This document shows, in pieces, positions 24,557 through 33,484 of a stretch of DNA of 43,539 nt (positions within the stretch are counted from its first letter, which is position 1; each line of letters begins with the position of its first letter). The notes under the pieces were generated by a model. It was not told where the DNA came from. It saw only the letters and a program-made list of their open reading frames with translations, and made no database searches. The stretch is taken from contig CAJWTH010000006.1 of the NCBI GenBank assembly GCA_913047725.1, forward strand, positions 1 to 43,539, in the 5' to 3' direction. Position numbers and translations under genes: made by a program. The stretch is from an uncultured Planktomarina sp. Lineage in GTDB: Bacteria; Pseudomonadota; Alphaproteobacteria; Rhodobacterales; Rhodobacteraceae.

Positions 24557-24918
24557 CTGATCAAAGATTTATTATAGAAATGGGGATGGGAAATGATCAA
24601 TATGGTGAAGATTATACAAAAGCAGCGCGTCGTGCAATTGAAGACGCAATACGCCACTCTAATATACCAATGTTCCAAGCTTTAGGGCCCACCTTAAACC
24701 TTGCACCGGAAGACATGAGGGTTGAAGTAACAGTGGCAGTCCAAAAACCTAACCTGGTTGATGTAAAAGAATTGCTAAACACTCTGCCCCATGGCCAGGC
24801 AAAAGTCCAAGTAGTCCTTGGAGGTTTAAATGTTACAAACCCAGACACAGATAATATAATTGTAATGGCTAGCGCAGCTGTAGAGGCATTTTTGCCTTAC
24901 CTCGGCAACAAAGTTTAA
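24553..24918 (+). CDS. Lin0512 family protein (second of tandem pair)
   Basis: 121 residues, starting with GTG that overlaps the previous stop. It is a paralogue of the upstream gene: MGMGNDQYGEDYTKAARRAIEDAI, VEVTVAVQKPNLVDVKELL and KVQVVLGGLNVTNPD align with it segment by segment. Its motif is GMGNDQYG, keeping the Asp and Gly of GxGxDxHG but with Tyr in the His position. The tandem, coupled arrangement suggests a heteromer in which the two halves have diverged. No enzymatic role is known to me. Confidence 0.83.
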   Translation: MTDQRFIIEMGMGNDQYGEDYTKAARRAIEDAIRHSNIPMFQALGPTLNLAPEDMRVEVTVAVQKPNLVDVKELLNTLPHGQAKVQVVLGGLNVTNPDTDNIIVMASAAVEAFLPYLGNKV

Positions 24919-24980
24919 CATTTAAATTTAATTAAAATTTTAACTAACGTAATCGCGTACAGAAATACTTTTAAATACTG

Positions 24981-24998
24981 ATTAATTAGCTAATTAAT
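24981..24998. repeat. Perfect 18-bp AT-rich palindrome between convergent genes
   Basis: ATTAATTAGCTAATTAAT is identical to its reverse complement. It lies in the 92-bp gap between the Lin0512 gene and the convergent flavoprotein gene, in very AT-rich sequence. In RNA it could form a 7-bp stem with a 4-nt loop, followed by T-rich sequence, so a weak bidirectional terminator is possible; a protein-binding site is the alternative. Confidence 0.4.
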
Positions 24999-25010
24999 AT
25001 TTAAGCTATT

Positions 25011-26078
25011 TTATTCAAATATCTGTTCTTTTCCAGATGCCAAGCTAGCCCTGGCGCGAAAATCATCAGGAATGTGATCAACACCGTCTAAAATCAGATC
25101 CGCCATAACCTGCCCAATCTTAGGGGCCATACCAAAACCAATTTTAAATCCTCCGTTAGCAATAAACCAATCTGGGTTCACTGGGTGTTTGCCCAATACG
25201 GGCGCACGGGTAAAGGCTCTGGGACGTACTCCCGCCCAACGAGAAATTACTGGGGCATCTTTTAAGATTGGGAATAATTTTTTAGCCTTGGCTATTAAGT
25301 CATCAAGTTGTTCATCATTTTTTATAGGTGATTTGAAGTATCGCTCACTGGTGGAGCCAATACCAACAGTTCCATCCAGGTGCGGGACAACGTGCAAACC
25401 ATCAGAAAAAAGTTGTGGCTTATCAGGACTATTAAAATCAAGTAACGCAGCCTGCCCTTTTACCCCATTACCAAACTCTTGTCCTAAAGTTTCAGATATT
25501 TCAATTAAACCCTGCCAGCCACGGGCATCTATGATTACTCCCTGACGAGCGCCTGCAGGCGTGATCACCCCACCTAAGTTTTCAACAGCATGAGCAAGTG
25601 CGCGGGTTGCCTTGAGGGGATGTATATGAGCCGAAAGTGTATCATAAATTAGTTGGCCAGTAGACGAGGGCGGGGCCCAATCTCCCACTTGACTGGCAGA
25701 TACTACTTGCCATTTAGCTTTGTCTCCCCAGTTTTGTTCTGCATCAGAAATACGCGATAGTGCCAATGGAACCAAACGTTCTTCATTGATCGGTTGCAAA
25801 CGCCCATGATTAGCAAATCCAGTCAAAATACCTGAGTTAGCTTCAACTTCAGGCCAGAAGCTGCGGGAGTATAATAAACTTTCTAATTGAAACTGTTTCT
25901 TAGGCAACCATAAGTCCGGAGTGTGAGGCGCAAGTGCACCAACAAAGCCACCACTGGCGCCCGCTCCCACACCAGCGGGGTCAATAACGCGCACACGGGC
26001 ACCCCTCAAACTGCAGCAAAAAGCTATTGAAAGGCCAAATACACCTGCCCCTAAAATTGTTACTTCAGCAGTTGCCAA
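25011..26078 (-). CDS. FAD-dependent oxidoreductase of the DAO family (MnmC C-domain-like)
   Basis: 355 residues, TTG start at 26078 with GAAGGG 8 nt upstream. The dinucleotide-binding site is TILGAGVFGLSIAF; GAGASGGFVGALAPH is the second FAD contact. The C-terminal region WAGVRPRAFTRAPVLGKHP and NGGFKIGFGMAPKIG is typical of the DAO superfamily (glycine oxidase, MnmC2, sarcosine oxidase). It is divergent from mnmD with only 45 bp between the starts, so by context I favour the MnmC2 role: oxidative removal of the carboxymethyl group from cmnm5(s2)U34 in tRNA. ThiO-like glycine oxidase is the main alternative. Confidence 0.75.
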   Translation of the reverse strand: MATAEVTILGAGVFGLSIAFCCSLRGARVRVIDPAGVGAGASGGFVGALAPHTPDLWLPKKQFQLESLLYSRSFWPEVEANSGILTGFANHGRLQPINEERLVPLALSRISDAEQNWGDKAKWQVVSASQVGDWAPPSSTGQLIYDTLSAHIHPLKATRALAHAVENLGGVITPAGARQGVIIDARGWQGLIEISETLGQEFGNGVKGQAALLDFNSPDKPQLFSDGLHVVPHLDGTVGIGSTSERYFKSPIKNDEQLDDLIAKAKKLFPILKDAPVISRWAGVRPRAFTRAPVLGKHPVNPDWFIANGGFKIGFGMAPKIGQVMADLILDGVDHIPDDFRARASLASGKEQIFE

Positions 26079-26123
26079 AATCCTTGCCCTTCTGCATGGT
26101 TCTCTAAATACTTAAGGTAGCCC

Positions 26124-26786
26124 ATGATCATCCACCAGCCTGATATTATAAAGTGGCGCGATGGCGTACCAATCTCAACCCAGTTTTCTGACCCTTACTA
26201 CTCGGTAGACAATGGTTTAGCAGAATGCCACCACGTTTTTCTATCAGGTAACGACCTTCCAAAAAGATTTCAAAATGGCTTTCATATCGCCGAGCTTGGC
26301 TTTGGAACTGGCCTCAATCTTTTGGGAGCGATCCAAGCATGGCGGCAATCTGGTAATAAAGGAAAATTATATTTTACAAGCTTTGAATTGTTTCCACTTG
26401 CCCCCACTCAAATGATCCAAGCACACAGCACCTTTCCAGAAATTAATTCATTGGCCACAGAACTGGCACCACTTTGGTCTACAAAGATGGAATTGCCAGA
26501 TTTAGAATTCAAACTGATTGTGGGCGACGCCCGCAAGACCCTTCCGTCTTGGCGACACAAAGCCGATGCTTGGTTTTTGGACGGATTTTCACCAGCCAAG
26601 AATCCAGAACTTTGGGGAGCAGCACTTATGCAAGAAGTTGCCACACATACCAAGACTGGTGGTAGTTTTGCAACTTATTCTGCATCAGGGTCCATGCGTC
26701 GTAGTTTAGAAGACGGTGGTTTCAAAGTAGAGCGCGTCACCGGGTTTGGCCGTAAAAGGCACATGACCAAAGGTAAAAAACTATGA
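26124..26786 (+). CDS. mnmD: MnmD: tRNA (mnm5(s2)U34)-methyltransferase, stand-alone MnmC1 domain
   Basis: 220 residues. The DUF752/MnmC N-domain is clear: FSDPYYSVDNGLAECHHVFL, SAM-binding IAELGFGTGLNLLGA, and WFLDGFSPAKNPELWG. It methylates nm5(s2)U34 to mnm5(s2)U34 at the wobble position of certain tRNAs. The second, oxidoreductase half of MnmC is not fused; a DAO-type protein is encoded divergently next door. An AAGG 6 nt before the ATG at 26124 sets the start. Its stop overlaps the start of the downstream exporter gene (ATGA). Confidence 0.92.
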   Translation: MIIHQPDIIKWRDGVPISTQFSDPYYSVDNGLAECHHVFLSGNDLPKRFQNGFHIAELGFGTGLNLLGAIQAWRQSGNKGKLYFTSFELFPLAPTQMIQAHSTFPEINSLATELAPLWSTKMELPDLEFKLIVGDARKTLPSWRHKADAWFLDGFSPAKNPELWGAALMQEVATHTKTGGSFATYSASGSMRRSLEDGGFKVERVTGFGRKRHMTKGKKL

Positions 26787-27655
26787 GTGCAGGACACAAT
26801 ACACGCCTTGGCATCGGGTTAATGGTGGGCACAACCTTTGTTTTTGCGGTGCAAGACGGACTGAGCCTGCATTTATCTTCAACATATAACGTCTACATGG
26901 TTGTCATGGTTCGTTACTGGTTTTTTGCAGCCTTTGTAATGACAATTTCTGCGAAGCAGGTTGGTGGAATACGTAATGCGGCCCGTACCCGCCAGCCCTA
27001 TTTACAAGGTTTTAGAGGCGTTTTATTAGCAACTGAAATATGTGTAATGGTTACAGGATTTACCTACTTGGGCCTGGTCGAGAGTTTAGCAATATTCTCG
27101 TCATACACATTAATAGTTGCGGCAATGTCAGGTCCTATCTTAGGTGAAATAGTGGGCTGGCGTCGGTGGATGGCGATTTTCGTTGGCCTCTGCGGCGTAC
27201 TGATAATTCTTAAGCCAGGCATGGGAGTATTCTCTGCTTATGCGATAATACCCGTGATAGCAGCGTCTATGTTTGCACTTTACAGCCTACTGACACGCTA
27301 CGTAGCGCGCCAAGATAGTACCGCAACGAGCTTCTTTTGGACTGGCGTTATGGGATGTATTGTTATGACTTTTGTAGGCATGTTTCATCTTGAAGATATG
27401 ATCCCAGCTGATTGGCTCTTAATGCTTTGCCTCTGTTTTACAGGAGCGACCGGACATTGGCTTTTAATTCGATGCTATGAAGTTGCAGAGGCCTCTGCGG
27501 TACAACCGTTCACATATCTGCAGCTAGTATTCGGTGCCACAATTGGAGTTATGGTATTTGGTGAAGTCATTGAAACAAACGTCGCTGTGGGTGCAGTATT
27601 AGTTGTGGCTGCCGGATTATTTACTCTTTGGCGTGCGAGAGTTTCAGTTACCTAG
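26783..27655 (+). CDS. EamA/DMT family transporter
   Basis: 290 residues, integral membrane protein with about ten hydrophobic segments in two EamA repeats (for example IGLMVGTTFVFAVQDGLSLHL, SLAIFSSYTLIVAAMSGPIL, and MFALYSLLTRYVARQ, LLMLCLCFTGATGHWLLI, FGATIGVMVFGEVIE). Family members export amino acids or other small metabolites; the substrate is not predictable. It is coupled to mnmD (ATGA overlap) and convergent with the lytic transglycosylase gene, with an 8-bp overlap of the 3' ends. Confidence 0.88.
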   Translation: MSAGHNTRLGIGLMVGTTFVFAVQDGLSLHLSSTYNVYMVVMVRYWFFAAFVMTISAKQVGGIRNAARTRQPYLQGFRGVLLATEICVMVTGFTYLGLVESLAIFSSYTLIVAAMSGPILGEIVGWRRWMAIFVGLCGVLIILKPGMGVFSAYAIIPVIAASMFALYSLLTRYVARQDSTATSFFWTGVMGCIVMTFVGMFHLEDMIPADWLLMLCLCFTGATGHWLLIRCYEVAEASAVQPFTYLQLVFGATIGVMVFGEVIETNVAVGAVLVVAAGLFTLWRARVSVT

Positions 27656-29648
27656 TACGACCAACAGGCCGTATGGAAATAGCTGGTGCCAAAAATGGTG
27701 GTGGTGGACGATAGTTACCCTTTAGCTCACTCAAAAAATTCAGAGGCATTGGTTGGCCGGTAAGTCGCGCTCGGTAATTTGGCAAACTCTCTGCCACCCG
27801 CATCACGTAATTTCGAGTTTCACTAAATGGGATCTCTTCGATCCAATCGATGACATCAACCCCACCTAGCCTTGGGTCCCCCAATTTAGCCGTCCAACTT
27901 CGAGCACGACTTGGACCAGCATTATAGGCCGCTGCAACGTGCACTGGGCTGTTACCAAATTCCTCTATAAGCTCTTTTAAGTACCTAACACCTATTTTTG
28001 CATTATATTTTGGATCCCCTAGCATCTTACTTCGAGAGTATGCGATTCCCAGTTTTCCGGCCATTTCTTTAGCTGTGGCTGGCATTACTTGCATCAAGCC
28101 AAGTGCCCCCACACCTGAAATAGCACCAGCAAAAAATTCACTTTCCCGGCGGGCTATAGCCAAGCCTAATTCTGGGGAAATGCCATCTCCATTTATGAGT
28201 AGAGGGTGTAATGGATAAAAATGCCGTTCAAGCATTACATCATACAGAGCTGCCCGCTTTCCCAGCATCAACTGTAGATATGGAATTCTAAACTCTTCAG
28301 CCATTCCAGCCAGCTTCGCCATGTCGCTGGGACTTTGACTTTCCGCCAAATGAGTTAGGAAACGTACCCCACGGCGAGGTTGTCCAACTTTAAAAAATAG
28401 CAGGCCAGCTTCCAAAACGCTAGATTTAGAGAAAGCAGAGTTCTGCCATCCAAGATCCATACTGCCTCCAGCAAGCCTTGACCTCAAAGGAACATTGGCA
28501 GCCTCAGAAGCAAGTAACCCATAAAATGAAGTTTGATAATTTGCACCCTTAATATAAGAAAGTTTCGCTTCATCAGTCTGTCCCATTGCTTGCTGGGCCC
28601 GCCCCTGCCAATAGTAGCTTCTACCTAATGAAATTGCACTGCCTACAGCAGTTTCATGGTTTTTAAAGTGTATTAAAGCCAGCTGTGGTTTTTTTAATTT
28701 TCGCAAGGCGATAAAACCCGCCAACCACTCCAGCTCCGCATAATCTTTTCCCTGTTTCAGTTGATGATTTTTTGCAACCGTATAAGCTGTTTGGTAATTT
28801 CTGTCCCAAATCAAATCACGAGCTAAAACCAGACGTTTTACTGCCCATTTATGAGGTTGGCCCAAGCGGTCCTTTTCAGAGGATTGGGAAAGAAGAAGTT
28901 GAATTGCTTTTTCTGGAAGCTTGTGGGCCAAACGCCATTTGAACCTATCATAAGCTAAACCAGGGTCGGCCTTTAGTTTTTTCGGTATACGCGAAATGCG
29001 TGCTTGAAGCCCGCCTAGATTTCTTTGTAACGCTATCCTAGCCTTGCCAAGCTTGGCATGTCCGTCGCTGACCAAAGGCAAAACCCGACTAGCTGTAGAT
29101 GTGCTTCCTCGCCAGAGCAACATATCAAGGCGCACCTCGTGCAAATTGGTTAAATGTTTACCAAAATCTTTGAGAAACTCACGTTCATCCTCAGGCTCCA
29201 AATCAAAGCTGATCCAGCCATTTTGAGCTACTAATACTCCTTCTGATTTTTGACCCATTTTGGTGAGCGCTTGGGCCAACCTCAGCGTCCCAAGACCAGT
29301 TTGTGGAGGCTGCTGTTCAAAGAATTCAATTATATCCGTTGCAATATCGTTTTTCGTAATGGTTATTTCACTACGTTTGCGCAAATAAGGAAGCCCAGGC
29401 CAATCTGGCCTGCGAATTAAAAAATCAAGAGTATCAACAAACTGACCTTCACTAGCGCGCAACCTGTCCCATTCAATCAGGTCAATAGCTACAGCCCCAG
29501 CTGGCCGCACCAAACGCCCAGCAATATCCCAATTTCCTCTTTCTGAAGCTGTAAATGCTGCACGCAATGCCGCCACGGCTGCGGCGTCCTGCGCAATTAC
29601 TTTAGAGTGCGACAGAACAAATAATAAAAGAAAAAGAAAAATTTTCAT
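27648..29648 (-). CDS. slt: Soluble lytic murein transglycosylase
   Basis: 666 residues from the ATG at 29648; an in-frame TTG 36 nt further upstream would add a charged stretch before the signal peptide, so I prefer the ATG. The signal peptide MKIFLFLLLFVLSHSKVIAQ is followed by a long alpha-helical superhelix (residues about 25-490) and a C-terminal SLT domain. In the latter IARRESEFFAG holds the catalytic Glu, and GALGLMQVMPATAKEMA and AAYNAGPSRARSW are the other SLT motifs. It degrades peptidoglycan in the periplasm. It is the second lytic transglycosylase in the window, of a different family from the one at 11485. Confidence 0.92.
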   Translation of the reverse strand: MKIFLFLLLFVLSHSKVIAQDAAAVAALRAAFTASERGNWDIAGRLVRPAGAVAIDLIEWDRLRASEGQFVDTLDFLIRRPDWPGLPYLRKRSEITITKNDIATDIIEFFEQQPPQTGLGTLRLAQALTKMGQKSEGVLVAQNGWISFDLEPEDEREFLKDFGKHLTNLHEVRLDMLLWRGSTSTASRVLPLVSDGHAKLGKARIALQRNLGGLQARISRIPKKLKADPGLAYDRFKWRLAHKLPEKAIQLLLSQSSEKDRLGQPHKWAVKRLVLARDLIWDRNYQTAYTVAKNHQLKQGKDYAELEWLAGFIALRKLKKPQLALIHFKNHETAVGSAISLGRSYYWQGRAQQAMGQTDEAKLSYIKGANYQTSFYGLLASEAANVPLRSRLAGGSMDLGWQNSAFSKSSVLEAGLLFFKVGQPRRGVRFLTHLAESQSPSDMAKLAGMAEEFRIPYLQLMLGKRAALYDVMLERHFYPLHPLLINGDGISPELGLAIARRESEFFAGAISGVGALGLMQVMPATAKEMAGKLGIAYSRSKMLGDPKYNAKIGVRYLKELIEEFGNSPVHVAAAYNAGPSRARSWTAKLGDPRLGGVDVIDWIEEIPFSETRNYVMRVAESLPNYRARLTGQPMPLNFLSELKGNYRPPPPFLAPAISIRPVGRTR

Positions 29649-29771
29649 ATTAAAGAACTTGCGCCCTGCAGAAAAAATTTTCAATCACAAAACTTGGCAA
29701 ACCTATGGTTTCCAGTTAGTATTTTTTTAACTTAAATTCAGGCAATGAGGCCTCAATTCAAAGGAAACGTT

Positions 29772-30647
29772 ATGATTTCTGGATCTTTACCTGCTCTTGT
29801 TACTCCGTTTGCAAACAGCAAAGTAGACATTAAGGCGTTAAAGAGACTTGTAGATTGGCATATTGATCAAGGCAGCCACGGATTAGTTCCTGTGGGTACG
29901 ACCGGCGAGAGCCCTACCCTAACACATGACGAGCATGATGGTGTGGTAGAAACAGTGGTTACTCAGGTGGCTGGTCGTATTCCAGTAGTGGCGGGCGCAG
30001 GATCAAATAATACAGCAGAAACAGTGCGGCTTGTTAAGGCAGCCAAAGCGGCGGGCGCAACTGCGGCACTAGTTGTAACACCATACTATAATAAACCAAC
30101 TCAAGCTGGCCTAGTGGCCCACTTTTTGGCTGCAGCAGACTGTGGTATAGATCTGATCATCTATAATATTCCGGGTAGATCTGTTGTGGACATGACAGCA
30201 GAAACGATGGGACTGTTAGCTCAACACAAACATATTATAGGCGTAAAAGACGCTACAGGCGATCTGGCGCGAGTACCACAACAAAGACTTAGCTGTGGAA
30301 AAGATTTCATTCAGCTTTCAGGCGAGGACGCAACTGCGTTAGGATTTAACGCCCACGGAGGCGCAGGTTGTATTTCAGTGACAGCGAATATGGCCCCAGC
30401 TCTTTGCGCTCAGATGCAGGAAGCTACTTTGAAGGGAAATTATAAACTCGCCCTGAAAATAACAGATCAGTTAATGCCGCTACATCTCGCCACTTTTCAA
30501 GAACCAGGTTTGGTAAGCGCTAAATATGGGCTTACTAAACTGGGTCTTTGTTCCGAAGAGGTCCGCTTACCTCTAGTTGGCCTGACTGATGCAGCTAAAA
30601 CCCAGATGGACAATGCACTTAGGCATGCAGGTTTGATCAACTCGTAG
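29772..30647 (+). CDS. dapA: 4-hydroxy-tetrahydrodipicolinate synthase
   Basis: 291 residues from the ATG at 29772, preceded by AAGGA 6 nt upstream; an ATG at 29745 has no ribosome site, and 291 residues matches the family. It condenses pyruvate with aspartate semialdehyde in lysine and meso-diaminopimelate synthesis. SLPALVTPF starts the barrel, [16 protein letters not shown] carries the substrate-binding Thr pair, IIYNIPGRS the catalytic Tyr and [11 protein letters not shown] the Schiff-base Lys. Diaminopimelate links it functionally to the neighbouring peptidoglycan genes. Confidence 0.95.
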   Translation: MISGSLPALVTPFANSKVDIKALKRLVDWHIDQGSHGLVPVGTTGESPTLTHDEHDGVVETVVTQVAGRIPVVAGAGSNNTAETVRLVKAAKAAGATAALVVTPYYNKPTQAGLVAHFLAAADCGIDLIIYNIPGRSVVDMTAETMGLLAQHKHIIGVKDATGDLARVPQQRLSCGKDFIQLSGEDATALGFNAHGGAGCISVTANMAPALCAQMQEATLKGNYKLALKITDQLMPLHLATFQEPGLVSAKYGLTKLGLCSEEVRLPLVGLTDAAKTQMDNALRHAGLINS

Positions 30648-30718
30648 ATTAGAATAGTTTCGGTATACGTTTCAGACCTATTGGCAAAACTAGAACACCA
30701 CCATATATGAAAGCGGCT

Positions 30719-31195
30719 ATGGTTAACAAAAAATCTGATCCTAATTACCGTATTATCGCAGAATATCGACGTGCGCGATATGATTATGAAATTGAGAATG
30801 ACATCGAATGTGGTGTGATGCTGATGGGATCTGAAGTTAAGTCTCTTCGAGAAAAGTCTGGAAATATTGCTGAAAGTTATGCCGCTGTGGAACAGAGTGA
30901 ACTGTGGCTGGTTAACTCGTACATCGCGCCATTCCCACAGGCAAAAACCTGGGGACATGAAGAAAAACGCCGCCGTAAATTGCTGGTATCCAAGCGTGAA
31001 CTATCGCGACTTTGGAACGCCACTCAGCGCGAAGGTTTAACCCTTGTGCCTTTAGTTATGTATTTTAATCACAAAGGTCGGATCAAAATTAAACTTGGGA
31101 TTGCCAAGGGTAAGAAAAACCATGACAAGCGCGCTAACGAAGCAAAACGGGATTGGGGTCGCCAAAAACAAAGACTTTTAAAGCAAGGGATCTGA
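30719..31195 (+). CDS. smpB: tmRNA-binding protein SmpB
   Basis: 158 residues from the ATG at 30719; an ATG four codons earlier (30707) is possible, but the chosen one gives the usual start [23 protein letters not shown]. The core contains [32 protein letters not shown] and [13 protein letters not shown] with a basic C-terminal tail, as expected for SmpB. It delivers tmRNA to stalled ribosomes. It follows dapA by about 70 bp on the same strand. The tmRNA gene itself is not in the window. Confidence 0.95.
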   Translation: MVNKKSDPNYRIIAEYRRARYDYEIENDIECGVMLMGSEVKSLREKSGNIAESYAAVEQSELWLVNSYIAPFPQAKTWGHEEKRRRKLLVSKRELSRLWNATQREGLTLVPLVMYFNHKGRIKIKLGIAKGKKNHDKRANEAKRDWGRQKQRLLKQGI

Positions 31196-31316
31196 ATGCT
31201 GTTTCTTAACTTTGAAACTCAGGAAATAACCTTTACGCAATTATTCAAGCATAGAACATCTTGTCTTGTCTCTTCACGCCAGTTAAATCCAACTTGTTCC
31301 CTGGGGTTTCATTATT

Positions 31317-32171
31317 ATGAAAGATGATCCAAATACATTGGTTTCGACAGAGTGGCTTAAAGCAAACCAGCAAGATCCCATTGTTCGCATTATAGACGCA
31401 AGCTGGCATATGCCTTCAGACGGACGCGATGCCAGTAACGAGTTTGTCAACGGGCATATCTTAAATGCACGTTTCTTCGACATTGATGACATTTCAGATC
31501 ACCGCTCCACACTCCCCCATATGGTCCCACCAGTGGAAAAATTTATGTCGCGTGTCAGAGCTTTGGGAGTGGGCGACGGACATCAAATTATAGTTTATGA
31601 TACTAAAGGTCTTTTTTCTGCTGCGAGAGTTTGGTGGCTTTTTCGTTTAATGGGCCACAACTCAGTAGCCGTTTTGGACGGTGGTTTACCAAAGTGGATT
31701 GCCGACGGAAACCCACTTTCTACAACTGCACCCATAATCCGAGACAGGCATATGACTGTTAAACAACAACTACAAATGGTGCGTGATGTTACACAAGTGG
31801 CCCATGCCTCAAAACTTAATGATCATGAGATAATTGACGCTCGTTCTGGGACACGTTTTATTGGCGAGGCACCCGAACCTCGTACAGGTTTGCGTTCAGG
31901 CCACATCCCAAATTCTAAAAATCTGCCATTTACCAAAGTTCTAAATACAGATCATACGATGAAAACAGTGCCCGAACTAACTAAAGTATTTAAAAACGCT
32001 GGCATTGATCTCAACAAGCCAGCCATAACGACCTGTGGATCTGGAATAACCGCTGCAGTATTATCTTTAGCCCTCCAAAGAGTTGGCAAAACTGACCACG
32101 CACTTTATGATGGCAGCTGGACTGAGTGGGGCCAATTCCCAACGCTAAATATTGCCACTGGAGATAACTGA
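31317..32171 (+). CDS. sseA: 3-mercaptopyruvate sulfurtransferase-type rhodanese
   Basis: 284 residues with two rhodanese domains. The second carries the active-site Cys in the loop TTCGSGITAAVL (CGSG[IV]T), the signature of mercaptopyruvate sulfurtransferases rather than thiosulfate-specific rhodaneses. The first (WHMPSDGRDASNEF, FDIDDISDHRS, LPHMVP) is the structural, non-catalytic domain with the classic SseA features. It transfers sulfur from 3-mercaptopyruvate to thiols or cyanide. Its stop shares a base with the start of the aminotransferase gene (TGATG), and that enzyme can make mercaptopyruvate from cysteine, so the pair may act in cysteine catabolism (inference). Confidence 0.92.
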   Translation: MKDDPNTLVSTEWLKANQQDPIVRIIDASWHMPSDGRDASNEFVNGHILNARFFDIDDISDHRSTLPHMVPPVEKFMSRVRALGVGDGHQIIVYDTKGLFSAARVWWLFRLMGHNSVAVLDGGLPKWIADGNPLSTTAPIIRDRHMTVKQQLQMVRDVTQVAHASKLNDHEIIDARSGTRFIGEAPEPRTGLRSGHIPNSKNLPFTKVLNTDHTMKTVPELTKVFKNAGIDLNKPAITTCGSGITAAVLSLALQRVGKTDHALYDGSWTEWGQFPTLNIATGDN

Positions 32172-33352
32172 TGCTCAATAATCTTCTCAAACAGCCCCAA
32201 GATAAAATCCTCGCCTTGATGGATGCTTACAAAGCCGATGTGAGAGAAAATAAAATTGACCTTGGCGTCGGCGTATACAAAAACGCATCAGGAGCCACAC
32301 CAGTTATGCTTGCCGTGAAAGCAGCAGAAAAGCAACTTTGGCAAAATCAAGAAACAAAATCATATGTGGGTCTTGCTGGTGATCCAGCATTTTCTAAATG
32401 TATGATTGATTTGGTTCTAAATGGGGCTGTTTCATTAGACAAAGTAGCAGCCGTCGCAACTCCGGGTGGAACTGGGGCGGTTCGGCAAGCTTTAGAACTA
32501 ATAAAAATAGCGGAACCAAATGCCACCGTCTGGTTATCCAATCCAACCTGGCCTAACCACCTGTCTATTGTGAAACATCTTGGCATGCCATTGGCGGAAT
32601 ATAAGTACTTTAATTCTGAAACTGGCGGCGTTGATTTTGACGGTATGCTACATGATATCAAGAAGATCCCAACAGGTGACATAGTGCTACTACATGGATG
32701 CTGTCACAACCCAACCGGTGCAAACTTAACATCAGAACAGGAAGATCAGCTGATTGCAATTTTAAGCAATAATGGCGTTATACCGTTCGTTGATATTGCC
32801 TATCAGGGATTTGGTGACGGCCTAGAGCAAGATGCACGTTTTACTAGAAAAATTGCTAGTCAGCTGCCAGAATGTTTAATAGCCGCGAGCTGCTCAAAAA
32901 ACTTCGGTATTTACCGAGAACGTACAGGTATTTTGATTGCAGTTACTTGTGACCCACAACAGCGCGCAATCACGCAAGGTAACCTTTCCTTTTTAAACAG
33001 GCAAAATTTTTCATTTCCACCAGATCATGGAGCTCGGCTTGTAACTATGATTTTAGAGGACACACCCCTCCGCAAATCTTGGGTTCAAGAATTGGAAGAA
33101 ACTCGCCTCAGCATGATCAACTTACGTAAACAATTAGCCAATGAACTGCATAAAAAAACAGGCTCAGACAGATTTGATTTTCTAGCCCACCATCGTGGTA
33201 TGTTCTCAAAACTGGGAATTTCTTCTGATCTTGTAGAAAAAATTCGAACTGATTTTGCTGTATATATGGTTGGTGACAGTCGTATAAATATTGCTGGCCT
33301 CAACATGACGACCGTACCACTTTTGGCCACCGCAATTGCACAAACAATTTAG
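32171..33352 (+). CDS. Aspartate/aromatic amino acid aminotransferase (class I)
   Basis: 393 residues. The fold matches the AspC/TyrB subgroup: IDLGVGVYKNASGATPVM at the N-terminus, VATPGGTGAVRQAL, the HGCCHNPTGANL motif (one Cys more than usual in the H-x-C-x-H-N-P stretch), FVDIAYQGFGDGLEQDA and the PLP Lys in SCSKNFGIYRERTG. The C-terminal Arg near GDSRINIAGL binds the substrate carboxylate. It is coupled to sseA by a TGATG overlap. Cysteine transamination to feed SseA is a possible role, besides aspartate or tyrosine/phenylalanine transamination. Confidence 0.9.
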   Translation: MLNNLLKQPQDKILALMDAYKADVRENKIDLGVGVYKNASGATPVMLAVKAAEKQLWQNQETKSYVGLAGDPAFSKCMIDLVLNGAVSLDKVAAVATPGGTGAVRQALELIKIAEPNATVWLSNPTWPNHLSIVKHLGMPLAEYKYFNSETGGVDFDGMLHDIKKIPTGDIVLLHGCCHNPTGANLTSEQEDQLIAILSNNGVIPFVDIAYQGFGDGLEQDARFTRKIASQLPECLIAASCSKNFGIYRERTGILIAVTCDPQQRAITQGNLSFLNRQNFSFPPDHGARLVTMILEDTPLRKSWVQELEETRLSMINLRKQLANELHKKTGSDRFDFLAHHRGMFSKLGISSDLVEKIRTDFAVYMVGDSRINIAGLNMTTVPLLATAIAQTI

Positions 33353-33484
33353 TAACAGGTCTAGATTTTTTAATCTCACTGAAAGTACCAATTGAAGATC
33401 ATAATTTTATACTAGTGCTAATGAAGCATCGTTAATGCAAAACTGCTGTTATATCATCAGAAATAGTGAAACTTAGTTAGCCCC

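Noticed and set aside
31196-31327. 43-codon frame between smpB and sseA
   Set aside because: It has no ribosome site, an unconvincing composition, and overlaps the sseA start.
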